The notes beneath the pieces were generated by a model that did not search any database, had not been told where the DNA came from, and worked only from the letters and a program-made list of their open reading frames with translations. From an uncultured Roseiflexus sp. (lineage in GTDB: Bacteria; Chloroflexota; Chloroflexia; Chloroflexales; Roseiflexaceae), in NCBI GenBank assembly GCA_937935075.1, contig CALGYB010000169.1, positions 1 to 41,219 of the forward strand: a stretch of 41,219 bases of DNA, read 5' to 3'. Numbering within the stretch: the first letter of the stretch is position 1; every line of letters begins with the position of its first letter. The position numbers and the translations under genes are program-made. This document shows positions 30,622-39,398 of this stretch, in pieces.

Positions 30622-33561
30622 GTGGGATCGAATCGTCCGCTGCTGTTGTTGATCGATGGTCACGCGCTGGCGTATCGCGCCTTCCACGCGCTGGCGGAGG
30701 CCGGGCTGCGCTCATCGACCGGTGAGCCGACCTATGCGGTCTATGGCTTTACCTCGGCGATGCTCAATGCCATTGAGGAGTATCACCCGGAGTATGCCGC
30801 AGTGGCGTTCGATGTCGGCAAAACCTTCCGCGACGATCTGTACGCCGAATACAAGGCGAACCGCGCCGAGACCCCGGCCGAGTTCGAGCAGCAACTCGCA
30901 CGCATCAAACAGGTGCTGGCGGCGTTCGATATTCCGATCTACACCGCCGAAGGGTACGAAGCCGACGATGTGATCGGCACGCTGGCGCGCCAGGCGACCG
31001 AACGCGGCGTCGAGACGCTGATCCTCACCGGTGATACCGACACGCTCCAGTTAGTCAATGAGCATGTGACCGTGCTCCTCAATAATCCGAACCTGCGCGG
31101 ACCGAAGAATACCACGCGCTACAGCGTTGCAGAGGTCGCAGAGCGCTACAAGGGGTTGCGCCCCGATCAACTTGCCGACCTGCGCGGCTTGAAGGGCGAT
31201 CCATCCGATAACATTCCCGGCGTCAAGGGCATCGGCGAGGCGGGTGCGATTGCGCTGCTCAATCAGTTCGGCACGATCGAGAATCTGTACGATCATCTGA
31301 GTGAAGCGCCGAAGCGCTACCAGAAGCATCTCGAAGGGCAGCGCGACACTGCACTCTTCAGCAAAAAACTGGCGACGATTGTGTGTGATGCGCCGGTGAC
31401 GCTCAACCTCGCGGCGGCGACGCTCGCCGATTACGACCGCAGCCGGGTGATTGCAGTCTTCCAGGAACTCGAGTTTGGCGCGTCGCTCGTCAAACGCCTT
31501 CCTCCTTCCGGCAGCACAACCGCTGCTCAGCCGTTGCCGCCAGCGCCGCAGCCGTTGCCGTCTGTGCCACTGGCGGAACCGCCAGAGCCGCGCCAGGTTG
31601 ATAGGTTCGCGTCGGAAGCGCCTGCTACATCCGAGCCTTCCGCCGAACCGCAGCAGTTGACTCTGTTCGGCGATACGGAAACAGCGCCGCCTCCTGTGGT
31701 GCGCATCGAAGCGCCGCTGCGCGCAGCGCCGGGTGAATACCGCGCTGCGTGTAGCGATGAGGACCTGGACGCGGTGATTGCCGAACTGACCGTTGCGCCG
31801 CTGATTGCGTTCGATACCGAAACGCGCGGGATGAATCCGTTGCGCGATGACCTCGTCGGTCTGTCGCTGGCGACGGTTCCCGGTCGGGCGTGGTACATTC
31901 CCGTCGGGCATGCCACCGGCGAGGCGCAACTGCCGCGCGAGCGGGTGATCGCGGCGCTGCGTCCGTTCTTTGCCGATCCGGCGCGCCCCAAAATCGCCCA
32001 CCACGCCAAGTTCGACATCGAAGTGCTGGAGCGCGCCGGAGTCCCGGTTGCCGGTCTGTCGTTCGATACAATGCTGGCAGCCGGGTTGCTCGACAAACGC
32101 CGCAACCTGAAAGACCTGGCGTTCTACGAACTGGAACTCGCCGAGCCGCTCGATGCGATTGGCGAACTGATCGGCAAGGGAAAGAACCAGGTCACCTTCG
32201 CCGAGGTGCCGATTGCGCGCGCCACGCCGTATGCCGCCGCCGACGCCGATATGACGCTGCGCCTCAAACCGGCGCTCGAAGCGAAATTGCGCGCCGCCGG
32301 CAGCGTCGCCGATATCTTCTATCGCCTGGAAATGCCGCTTGTGCCGGTGCTGGTGCGCATGGAACAGGCAGGAATCCTGCTCGATGTTCCGTATATGCAG
32401 GCGCTGGGTGAGCGCATGGGGCGGGAACTGGCGCAGATCGAGCAGCAAATCTTCACCATCGCCGGGCAGCCGTTCAACATCAATTCCGGCGATCAGTTGA
32501 GCGAGGTGTTGTTCGGTCCCAAGATCAACCTGCCCACCGCCGGTCTCGAACGCACGCGGACAGGGCGCTACTCGCTGACGGCGCAGGCGCTCGAGGAATT
32601 GCAGGCGCGCGACCCCACCGGCATCATCGAGTTGATCCTGCGTCACCGTCGCCTGAGCAAACTCAAATCGACCTATGTCGATGAGTTGCCCGCGCTGGTC
32701 AACCCGGAGACCGGCAGAGTCCATACCGACTACAATCAACTCGGTGCGGCGACCGGGCGGTTGAGCAGCAATTCGCCGAACCTGCAAAACATTCCAACCC
32801 GCACCGAAGAGGGGCGCGAGGTGCGGCGCGGTTTCATTGCAGCGCCGGGCCACGTGTTGATCGCCGCCGACTATTCGCAGATCGAGTTGCGCGTGCTGGC
32901 GCACATCACCGGCGATCCGAACCTGATCCAGACCTTCATCGAAGGGCGCGACATCCATGCCGCCACTGCCGCCCGTCTGTTCGGCGTCGGTTTCAGCGCC
33001 GTGGACAAGAATCAGCGGCGAATCGCCAAAACCGTCGTTTTCGGCGTTATCTACGGCATCAGCCCGTTCGGCCTGGCGCAGCGCCTCGGCATTTCGCGTG
33101 AACAGGCGCGCGCCTTGATCGACAGCCTGTTCAACGAATTCCCCCGCATCCGCGACTATATCGACCGCACGCTGGAAACCGGACGGAACGAAGGGTATGT
33201 GCAGTCGCTCTTCGGGCGCCGCCGCCCCATGTTCGACCTGCGCACGTCCGGTCCACGGCGTCAGGCCGCCGAGCGCGAGGCGATCAACCATCCCATTCAG
33301 TCCACAGCAGCGGATATCATGAAACTGGCGATGATCGCGGTCGATGCCGAACTGCGCCGCCGCGAGTTGCGCACCCGTATGCTGCTCCAGGTCCACGACG
33401 AACTGATCTTCGAGGCGCCGGAAGTGGAAGTAGATGAGGTGGTGGCGCTGGTGCGCGACCGGATGGAGGGCGTGTTGAGCGATATGCGCCCGCCGTTCGC
33501 CGTCCCGCTGCGCGTTGAGATCGAAATGGGACCGAATTGGGAAGAATTGACGCCGGTGTGA
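30622..33561 (+). CDS. polA: DNA polymerase I with proofreading domain
   Basis: 979 residues. The 5'-nuclease domain (about 1-290) includes LLLIDGHALAYRAFHAL, the metal-binding GYEADDVIGTLA and GLKGDPSDNIPGVKGIG. A Pro/Ala-rich linker (about 295-360) follows. The 3'-5' exonuclease domain has exo I FDTETRGMNPL, exo II AHHAKFDIEVL and exo III YAAADADMTLRL, with the metal-ligand Asp/Glu kept, unlike Taq or Bacillus enzymes. The polymerase domain (about 570-979) has motif A DYSQIELRVLAH, motif B KTVVFGVIYGISPFGLAQ and motif C LLQVHDELIFE. So it should excise primers, synthesise and proofread. The start is GTG 30622 (weak GAAGTGAG upstream). No neighbours are co-transcribed. Confidence 0.96.
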   Translation: MGSNRPLLLLIDGHALAYRAFHALAEAGLRSSTGEPTYAVYGFTSAMLNAIEEYHPEYAAVAFDVGKTFRDDLYAEYKANRAETPAEFEQQLARIKQVLAAFDIPIYTAEGYEADDVIGTLARQATERGVETLILTGDTDTLQLVNEHVTVLLNNPNLRGPKNTTRYSVAEVAERYKGLRPDQLADLRGLKGDPSDNIPGVKGIGEAGAIALLNQFGTIENLYDHLSEAPKRYQKHLEGQRDTALFSKKLATIVCDAPVTLNLAAATLADYDRSRVIAVFQELEFGASLVKRLPPSGSTTAAQPLPPAPQPLPSVPLAEPPEPRQVDRFASEAPATSEPSAEPQQLTLFGDTETAPPPVVRIEAPLRAAPGEYRAACSDEDLDAVIAELTVAPLIAFDTETRGMNPLRDDLVGLSLATVPGRAWYIPVGHATGEAQLPRERVIAALRPFFADPARPKIAHHAKFDIEVLERAGVPVAGLSFDTMLAAGLLDKRRNLKDLAFYELELAEPLDAIGELIGKGKNQVTFAEVPIARATPYAAADADMTLRLKPALEAKLRAAGSVADIFYRLEMPLVPVLVRMEQAGILLDVPYMQALGERMGRELAQIEQQIFTIAGQPFNINSGDQLSEVLFGPKINLPTAGLERTRTGRYSLTAQALEELQARDPTGIIELILRHRRLSKLKSTYVDELPALVNPETGRVHTDYNQLGAATGRLSSNSPNLQNIPTRTEEGREVRRGFIAAPGHVLIAADYSQIELRVLAHITGDPNLIQTFIEGRDIHAATAARLFGVGFSAVDKNQRRIAKTVVFGVIYGISPFGLAQRLGISREQARALIDSLFNEFPRIRDYIDRTLETGRNEGYVQSLFGRRRPMFDLRTSGPRRQAAEREAINHPIQSTAADIMKLAMIAVDAELRRRELRTRMLLQVHDELIFEAPEVEVDEVVALVRDRMEGVLSDMRPPFAVPLRVEIEMGPNWEELTPV

Positions 33562-33767
33562 TCCGGTGCGAATACGTAGGGGCAAGGCGATGCAGCGCCC
33601 GCCGCGGCATCGCCTCGCCCACCGCCACACCCCCGGCAGCGGCGCCTCGCCCCACAACAGACCAGTCGCCGGGCGGGTAAGCCATAAAGATGACAAACGT
33701 CATATCCGGCGCATTGCTATGTATCATTCTCATGTCACGCCTGCATGCCACAATGAGCACAGGCATA

Positions 33768-33776
33768 TGCTACAAT
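33768..33776 (+). promoter_or_regulatory. Extended -10 of the GT2 gene
   Basis: TGC-TACAAT ends at 33776; transcription would start near 33783, only about 8 bases before the ATG at 33791. This supports ATG 33845, which has AGGAG at 33829-33833, as the true start. Confidence 0.45.
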
Positions 33777-33844
33777 GAAAGGGCGCGGCAATGAGCATGG
33801 GCGTGCTGACCGGAAAGGATATCTTTTCAGGAGACCATCCGTCT

Positions 33845-34837
33845 ATGACTTTCGTTGAACCCGTGACGCAGGCGCGTGCCCGCGACCAGCGTGTGCTCGA
33901 TGCAGAGCGTCCCACCTTTTCGATTGTAGCGCCGGTGTATAACGAAGAGGCGCTATTGCCAGAGTTTTATCGTCGCGTTGTGGCAGCCATCGAGCCGCTG
34001 GGAGAGCCGTTCGAGATTGTTCTGGTGAATGATGGGTCGCGTGACCGGTCGCTCCAGATTATGCTGGAACTGCACGAACGCGATCCGCGCGTCAAAGTGA
34101 TCAACTTTTCACGCAACTTCGGGCATCAGATTGCTATCACCGCCGGCGCCGACTACGCGCGTGGCAAGGCAGTCGCCGTGATTGACTCGGACCTGCAGGA
34201 TCCGCCGGAGGTGATTGTGGACATGATCGCCCGCTGGCGCGAAGGGTATCAACTGGTCTATGGCGTGCGCTCGGAACGCGAAGGCGAAACGGCGTTCAAA
34301 CTGGCTACCGCTTCCCTCTTCTACCGCCTCATTCGCAAAATCACCAGTGTCGACATCCCTGCCGACACCGGCGACTTCCGCCTGATGGATCGCAAGGTGG
34401 TCGATGCGCTCAAATCGATGCGCGAACATCACCGCTTCATGCGCGGGTTGTCGGTGTGGGTCGGCTTCAAGCAGACCGGCGTCACCTACAAGCGCGATGC
34501 GCGCAAGGCGGGAGTTACCAAATATCCGCTGCGCAAGATGCTGAAGTTTGCGATGGATGGCATTACCGCCTTCTCATACCTGCCGCTGCAACTGGCGACC
34601 TATGTGGGGTTTGGCGTGGCGGCGCTCGGTCTGCTCGGCATTATTGCGGTGATTATTCTGCGTCTGCTCGGCAATGAACTGCTGGGTCAGGCGACGACGC
34701 TGGTGGCGGTGCTGTTCATGGGAGGCGTGCAACTGGTTTTCCTCGGCATCCTCGGCGAGTACCTGGGCCGCATTTACGATGAGGTCAAGCAACGCCCCCT
34801 CTACATCGTTGCCGATGCCATCGGGTTCGAGGAGTGA
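33845..34837 (+). CDS. GT2 polyprenyl-phosphate glycosyltransferase (DPM/GtrB-like)
   Basis: About 330 residues. The N-terminal GT-A domain has [28 protein letters not shown] and [12 protein letters not shown] (the DxD metal site), then [13 protein letters not shown]. Two C-terminal hydrophobic segments (about 248-275 and 285-315) place it with bactoprenol glucosyltransferases. It moves a sugar from a nucleotide donor to a polyprenyl-phosphate at the cytoplasmic face for later surface glycosylation. ATG 33845 is preferred; ATG 33791 would add 18 poorly conserved residues. It stands alone, convergent with the lipoate genes. Confidence 0.88.
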   Translation: MTFVEPVTQARARDQRVLDAERPTFSIVAPVYNEEALLPEFYRRVVAAIEPLGEPFEIVLVNDGSRDRSLQIMLELHERDPRVKVINFSRNFGHQIAITAGADYARGKAVAVIDSDLQDPPEVIVDMIARWREGYQLVYGVRSEREGETAFKLATASLFYRLIRKITSVDIPADTGDFRLMDRKVVDALKSMREHHRFMRGLSVWVGFKQTGVTYKRDARKAGVTKYPLRKMLKFAMDGITAFSYLPLQLATYVGFGVAALGLLGIIAVIILRLLGNELLGQATTLVAVLFMGGVQLVFLGILGEYLGRIYDEVKQRPLYIVADAIGFEE

Positions 34838-34857
34838 TCCCCTTCGGCGTCCTGAAA

Positions 34858-35643
34858 TTATGGCACAGCCCGCAGCCATTCTTCTGTGCCGAATTTGGTT
34901 TCGGCTAATCGTTCGGCAGCCTGCCACTCCTCTGGTTTGATTGCAGAATCGGTCAATCCATGCTGCGCGCGGAAGGTGTCGATCATCCGCGCGATGATCG
35001 CCTCACGCGGCAGACCGGTCTGACGGCGCAGCGGATCGACCCGTTTGGCGGCGCTGGCAATCCCTTTGTCGCTGAGTTTCTCGCGCCCGATCCGCAACAC
35101 TTCCGTCATCTTCGCGCTGTCGATGTCATACGCCATGGTGACGTGGTGGAGCACTGCGCCGTTGCGCCGCGTTTGCGCCGCCCCGCCGATCTTCCCCGCC
35201 GCCGAGGTGATGTCGTTGATCGGCTGGTACCATGCCTCGACGCCGAGCGATGCCAGCGCATCGAGCACCCAGCGGTCGAAAAAGGCGTAGGAGTCGACCA
35301 TGCTCATGCGCGCGACCAGTTCGACCGGGGCGTAGATGGAGTAGGTGATTGTATTTCCCGGTTCGATGAACATCGCGCCGCCGCCGGTGATCCGCCGGAC
35401 GACCTGTATCCCGTGGCGTTGCGCGCCGTCTAGATCGACTTCGTTACGCAGTGACTGGAAGCGCCCGATCACAACGGCGCCGGCAGCCCATTCCCAAATG
35501 CGCAGCGTCGGCGGGCGACGTCCGGCGGCGACTTCTTCGAGCAGCGTTTCGTCGAGCGCCATGTGCATCACCGGAGAGGTTGGCGCGTCCTGGATCAACT
35601 GCCAGTCATACATGCGCCAGGAAGATGATGGATGTGTGCTCAT
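34858..35643 (-). CDS. lplA: Lipoate-protein ligase, catalytic subunit
   Basis: 261 residues. It activates lipoate with ATP and attaches it to carrier proteins such as the 2-oxoacid dehydrogenase E2 subunits. The fold is BirA/LplA: RRITGGGAMFIEPGNTITYS holds the lipoyl-AMP pocket, SAAGKIGGAAQTRRNGAVLHH carries the catalytic Lys. The C-terminal accessory domain of bacterial LplA is absent from this chain and lies in the next gene upstream. The stop of that gene overlaps this ATG (ATGA). Start at 35643 is fixed by the overlap; a longer frame to 35799 is arginine-rich and unsupported. Confidence 0.9.
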   Translation of the reverse strand: MSTHPSSSWRMYDWQLIQDAPTSPVMHMALDETLLEEVAAGRRPPTLRIWEWAAGAVVIGRFQSLRNEVDLDGAQRHGIQVVRRITGGGAMFIEPGNTITYSIYAPVELVARMSMVDSYAFFDRWVLDALASLGVEAWYQPINDITSAAGKIGGAAQTRRNGAVLHHVTMAYDIDSAKMTEVLRIGREKLSDKGIASAAKRVDPLRRQTGLPREAIIARMIDTFRAQHGLTDSAIKPEEWQAAERLAETKFGTEEWLRAVP

Positions 35644-35924
35644 TGCGCACCTCCCTGAAGAGCGCGGCGTACCGCTTCGGCAACTCCTTCCGGCGTAATG
35701 CCGAGTAATTCGGCGTGCGCGGCTGCGTCGTGCACCCGTGCGGCAATCGTCTCGACCGGCGTATCCGCCGGGAGACCTTCGAGCGCGGCTGTCATCCATT
35801 CCAGCGCTTCCGCCGGTTCGAGAAAGAAATCGCCGCTCAACACCACATCACGCAGCGCACCATCAGCCACGTTCAGATCAACGACCACCAATTTCCCGCC
35901 GGGGATTTTGTATTCGCCATGCAT
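35640..35924 (-). CDS. lplB: Lipoate-protein ligase accessory subunit (LplB-like)
   Basis: 94 residues. MHGEYKIPGGKLVVVDLNVADG, SGDFFLEPAEALEWMTAAL and ITPEGVAEAVRRAL fit the LplA C-terminal domain (PF10437), which in Thermoplasma is a separate protein (LplB) needed for ligase activity. AGGGAAG precedes ATG 35924. It is translated before lplA with an ATGA overlap, so the two should form one enzyme. Confidence 0.8.
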   Translation of the reverse strand: MHGEYKIPGGKLVVVDLNVADGALRDVVLSGDFFLEPAEALEWMTAALEGLPADTPVETIAARVHDAAAHAELLGITPEGVAEAVRRALQGGAQ

Positions 35925-36116
35925 GACGCTTCCCTTTCTTCCGTGTGACCATTGCCTGCTGTAGTGTCTCTCACGACCAGACCAATCATACGTTGGGCGA
36001 GCATGCTCAACATCTCAACGCAGGGTCAACGTGCGCGCCTGATAGCAATGGAGACGAACCGCTTTGCACAGCGTGACAGAGCAGAGTCGGGCGCAGGTGT
36101 CTAGTAGGTGTTCGCT

Positions 36117-36419
36117 CTAGGCTTTGACCTGATCTATTGCCCACTGACGCGCCATACTTTTCAGCGCATCTTCATATTTCGTCCAATTGTAGAGGGTCTC
36201 AGGATCGAAATCCGCTCCATTGGGCCACACAAGCGTGTGGACTTCAGGATCGATCGCTACCTGATTGAACAATGTTTCGTCCTGTAAGGCGCCGTATATT
36301 TCCCCTGCCAGTACAGGCTGAAAATTAATCTCGCGTTCTGTTCCATCATCGAATTTTACGCGCAGAGTATAGGGGCGGACGATTTCTAATCCGATGACGC
36401 GGCAAATTGCGTGATTCAT
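36117..36419 (-). CDS. DUF2442 protein
   Basis: 100 residues from ATG 36419 (AGGA at 36426-36429). Sequence VKFDDGTEREINFQPVLAGEIYGALQDETLFNQVAIDPEVHTLVWPNGADFDPETLY fits DUF2442 (PF10387), a family often next to DUF4160. A GTG at 36443 overlapping the upstream stop is an alternative. Base composition is lower in GC than in flanking genes, hinting at recent acquisition. Function unknown; a toxin-antitoxin role has been suggested for such pairs (recollection). Confidence 0.8.
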   Translation of the reverse strand: MNHAICRVIGLEIVRPYTLRVKFDDGTEREINFQPVLAGEIYGALQDETLFNQVAIDPEVHTLVWPNGADFDPETLYNWTKYEDALKSMARQWAIDQVKA

Positions 36420-36439
36420 GCCTTTTCCTGCCTTTCCAA

Positions 36440-36709
36440 TCACTTGAGTGGCGCTATCTTGTGGGGAAGTTGTCCAGACTGTAGTCGCGCCCAGTTTTCA
36501 AGCAATTCTTGGTGATGTAACTCCGCCCATGCCTCCACGAGACGTTTCTGGCGTTGCGGTAAATCGCCGCTGATGTACTCGATAGGGTCAATTCCATAAA
36601 TCGCCGCATAGTTCTGGTAGTAGACGTGAAAATGCGGCTGATGGTGTGGTGTGCCAGGTTCTACATACATGCGGATAATAACTCCAAAGAAGTGTGCGAG
36701 TTCAGGCAA
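36440..36709 (-). CDS. DUF4160 protein
   Basis: 89 residues, TTG start at 36709 (GGGGAG at 36717-36722). FGVIIRMYVEPGTPHHQPHFHVYYQNYAAIYGID with PHFHV and the C-terminal helix (RQKRLVEAWAELHHQELLENWARL) is the DUF4160 pattern. It is directly upstream of the DUF2442 gene, with an overlap or a 20-base gap depending on that start. No known activity. Confidence 0.8.
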   Translation of the reverse strand: MPELAHFFGVIIRMYVEPGTPHHQPHFHVYYQNYAAIYGIDPIEYISGDLPQRQKRLVEAWAELHHQELLENWARLQSGQLPHKIAPLK

Positions 36710-37050
36710 GATATGCTCCCCAGATGTCAGGTTGTAAAGAAAGGATCGATCAGCGCGTCCGGGATTTGATTACGTTCGCTACACGTATTTATATGTTCCT
36801 GATGATGTTTGTTGTGGCATGGTCTTAATTTTTGTGGATGGTAAAAGCGATCAGGGTTCAGTACGATCCTTTCCGTGCTGTGTGCTGCGAAGGTATTGTA
36901 GCATAGGCGCACAGGCGCGACAAACGGTGAATGCAACATTATATCCGACGGCGTTGGCTGAGCTTGTCGCAGCCAACGCCAGCCGCCCTGTATCCCGCAC
37001 ACGCCAGCGAAGGACACGTCGATCAGACCGACTCACCCGCATACGTCCTG
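36710..37050. other. AT-richer intergenic region, no supported gene
   Basis: About 340 bases between DUF4160 and the efp promoter. An open frame at 36727-37017 on the minus strand includes a His/Cys-rich part (PCHNKHHQEH) but has no ribosome-binding site and crosses the repeat at 36950-36980. It could be an eroded gene fragment. The DUF4160 promoter should also be here but I could not pick it. Confidence 0.45.
36950..36980. repeat. TTCGACAGGCTCAG-family palindrome
   Basis: GGCGTTGGCT (36950-36959), loop GAGCTTGTCGC, AGCCAACGCC (36971-36980). A degenerate core of the repeat seen at 4064-4090, 7132-7170 and 12491-12548. Confidence 0.6.
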
Positions 37051-37059
37051 TGCTATAAT
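37051..37059 (+). promoter_or_regulatory. Extended -10 promoter of the efp operon
   Basis: TGC-TATAAT, with no good -35. Transcription would start near 37066, giving a leader of about 70 bases. Confidence 0.5.
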
Positions 37060-37091
37060 TGACATATATCGTGTACCAGCCGATTCATGCG

Positions 37092-37119
37092 GCGCCGCTC
37101 ACAGGCGAGCGGCGCTTTC
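37092..37119 (+). terminator. Terminator-like hairpin in the efp leader
   Basis: GCGCCGCTC (37092-37100) pairs perfectly with GAGCGGCGC (37107-37115), followed by TTTCT. It lies after the predicted transcription start and 20 bases before ATG 37136. It could attenuate transcription or protect the mRNA. Confidence 0.5.
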
Positions 37120-37135
37120 TATGGAGATCAGGAAG

Positions 37136-37699
37136 ATGGCGACGACATCAGATCTGCGCACGAATATGATCATTCGCTACAATGGTCAGTTGCACCGCGT
37201 GATGGAGTTCTACCACCATGCCCCCGGCAACTGGCGCGCCATGGTGATCATGAAACTCAAGAACATCGAGACCGGTAAGACCATCGAAGAGCGGGTGCGC
37301 GCCGGTTCCGAAATCGAGATTGTGCGCGTCGAAAAGCGCCCGATGCAGTTTCTCTACCGCGAGGGCGATGTCTACCACTTCATGGATACGGAAACGTTCG
37401 AGCAGATCGAAGTGGCGGAAGACATGATCGGCGCACCGGCGAAGTTCCTCAAAGAAAACGAGATGGCCGACATCCTGTTCTACGATGACAATAAAATCCT
37501 GGGAGTCGAACCGCCGCTGTTCGTGACGTTGCAGGTGACGGAAGCAAGCGTCGCGGTGCGCGGCGATACGGCGACCAACGTCAACAAACAGGTCACGCTC
37601 GAGACCGGCGCGGTCGTTTCGGTTCCCGCCTTCGTCAATCAGGGTGATTATGTGCGGATCGATACACGCACCGGCGAGTATATCGAACGAATCAAGTAG
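37136..37699 (+). CDS. efp: Elongation factor P
   Basis: 187 residues. EF-P binds the ribosome between the P and E sites and eases peptide bonds at polyproline runs. The N-terminal KOW-like domain has MIIRYNGQLHRVMEFYHHAPGN, then RAMVIMKLKNIETGKTIEERVRAGSEIEIV. The OB domains have FMDTETFEQIEV, FYDDNKILGVEPP and VSVPAFVNQGDYVRIDTRTGEYIERI. The domain I tip reads HHAPGNWRA where most families have PGKG: the residue that is usually a modified Lys is Asn32. ATG 37136 with GGAGA eight bases upstream is preferred over 37121. Confidence 0.95.
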   Translation: MATTSDLRTNMIIRYNGQLHRVMEFYHHAPGNWRAMVIMKLKNIETGKTIEERVRAGSEIEIVRVEKRPMQFLYREGDVYHFMDTETFEQIEVAEDMIGAPAKFLKENEMADILFYDDNKILGVEPPLFVTLQVTEASVAVRGDTATNVNKQVTLETGAVVSVPAFVNQGDYVRIDTRTGEYIERIK

Positions 37700-37713
37700 G
37701 CTGTCTGACGACC

Positions 37714-39384
37714 ATGGGCAAGATCGTCACTGCGGGAGAAATGCGCGCCATCGAAGAAGCGGCGGTTGCCCGCGGCGCGACGTGGTCGGGCTTGATGGAG
37801 CACGCCGGCGCTGGGGTGGCGCGGGTTGCACTTGACGTACTCGGCAACCCCACGGGTCGCCGCGCGCTGGTGCTGGTCGGTCCCGGCAACAATGGCGGCG
37901 ATGGGCTTGTAGCAGCGCGCCTGCTCCACGATGCCGGCGTGCAGGTCACACTCTACCTCTGGCGGCGGAGCAATGCCGCTGGTGACGAAAACTGGCAATT
38001 ATGCCGCAAACGCGCCATTCTCGAGGTGTGCTCCGCCGATGATCTGCACGGTGAGACGCTGCGCGCCACGCTTGCCGAAAGTGACCTGGTGATCGATGCG
38101 CTCCTCGGGTATGGCGCCAACCGCCCGGTCGAAGGCGAACTGGCGACGATTATTGCAACGCTGAATGCAGTGACCGCGCAGCGGGAGCGGGCGAATCGGC
38201 CCTTTGTGCTTGCGGTGGACGTTCCTACCGGCGTTCACGCCGATAGCGGCGCGTTGCTCGGCGATGCGGTGCGCGCCGATCTGACCGTTTCGACCGGTCT
38301 GCTCAAACGCGGGTTGCTCTTCTACCCGGCGCGCGCGTATGCTGGCGAACTGCGCAGCGTCGATATCGGACTTTCGCCAGACGACCTGGAGGGTATCATG
38401 TCCGAACTGATCGACGGGAAACTGGCGCGTTCGCTCCTGCCGCCTCGTCCGCCGGACTCGCATAAGGGCACATACGGCAAAGTGCTCGTGGTCGCCGGAT
38501 CGGTCAATTATCCCGGTGCGGCATCGCTGGCGAGCGCTGGCGCGGCGCGTGTCGGCGCCGGGCTGGTGACCCTCGCGGTCGGGCGCAGTCAGGTGTTCGG
38601 TCCGGGTCGTATCCCCGAAGTCACGCTCCACCCGTTGCCCGAAGCCGAATGGGGAGTGCTCGGCGATGTCGCAGCCGACGAACTGCTCACCATCCTCGGC
38701 GATTATCAGGTGTTGCTGGTCGGTCCGGGTCTGGGGCGCGAAAAGGCGACGCGCGCTTTCTTCGAGCGGTTGCTTGGGTTGCAATCGCCGCGCCATCGCG
38801 GGCAGATCGGGTTTCGCATCGCAACGGCAGGAAGTGAGAAAGCCGCCGTGAAACAACGACCGGAACTGCCATTCACGGTTATCGATGCCGATGGGTTGAA
38901 TATCCTGGCGGATCTGATCCATCATCCTGAGACGACAGATGTCGCTCCCAGCACGGTCTGGGATCGCCTGCCTCATGGCAGGTGCGTGCTGACGCCGCAC
39001 CCCGGCGAGATGCGCCGCCTGCTCGGCGTCGAACAGATTGCCGACGTTCTGCTTGATGTGGCGAAGGACGCCGCTGCGCGCTGGAAGCAGATCGTGGTGT
39101 TCAAAGGCGCAACCACCGTTATTGCCGACCCGGAAGGTCGAGTGCGCGTGAACGACGGCGGCAACCCGGCGCTGGCGACTGCCGGAACCGGCGATGTGCT
39201 GGCAGGCGCTATCGCGGGGCTGCTGGCGCAAGGGCTGAAGCCGTTCGACGCCGCCACGCTCGGCGTCTACCTCCACAGCGCCGCAGGCCGTATGGTGCGT
39301 GATGAACTTGGCGATACAGGAGCGCTCGCCGGTGACCTGCTGCCGCGTCTGCCATTGGCGATCCGCGCCCTGAAACAATCGTGA
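37714..39384 (+). CDS. nnr: Bifunctional NAD(P)H-hydrate epimerase/dehydratase
   Basis: 556 residues. It repairs hydrated NADH/NADPH: the N-terminal epimerase (about 1-215) has VTAGEMRAIEEAAV, LVGPGNNGGDGLVAARLL and LLGYGANRPVEG, and the C-terminal ADP/ATP-dependent dehydratase has KGTYGKVLVVAGS, YPGAASLASAGAARVGAGLVTLAV, VGPGLGREKATRAF, VIDADGLNIL, LTPHPGEMRRLLG, and NPALATAGTGDVLAGAIAG. Both active sites look intact. The gap to efp is 14 bases, and uma2 follows. Confidence 0.95.
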   Translation: MGKIVTAGEMRAIEEAAVARGATWSGLMEHAGAGVARVALDVLGNPTGRRALVLVGPGNNGGDGLVAARLLHDAGVQVTLYLWRRSNAAGDENWQLCRKRAILEVCSADDLHGETLRATLAESDLVIDALLGYGANRPVEGELATIIATLNAVTAQRERANRPFVLAVDVPTGVHADSGALLGDAVRADLTVSTGLLKRGLLFYPARAYAGELRSVDIGLSPDDLEGIMSELIDGKLARSLLPPRPPDSHKGTYGKVLVVAGSVNYPGAASLASAGAARVGAGLVTLAVGRSQVFGPGRIPEVTLHPLPEAEWGVLGDVAADELLTILGDYQVLLVGPGLGREKATRAFFERLLGLQSPRHRGQIGFRIATAGSEKAAVKQRPELPFTVIDADGLNILADLIHHPETTDVAPSTVWDRLPHGRCVLTPHPGEMRRLLGVEQIADVLLDVAKDAAARWKQIVVFKGATTVIADPEGRVRVNDGGNPALATAGTGDVLAGAIAGLLAQGLKPFDAATLGVYLHSAAGRMVRDELGDTGALAGDLLPRLPLAIRALKQS

Positions 39385-39398
39385 AGGAAGGCGCTGCC

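Noticed and set aside
31051-33696. 881-codon open frame antisense to polA
   Set aside because: It mirrors the GC-rich codon pattern of polA; translation is Arg/Gln/His-rich with no conserved domain.
36727-37017. 96-residue open frame with PCHNKHHQEH
   Set aside because: No ribosome-binding site, no recognisable family and it spans a dispersed palindrome; described as intergenic. A decayed gene cannot be excluded.
37999-39378. 459-codon open frame antisense to nnr
   Set aside because: Shadow of nnr in the complementary frame, no motif support.
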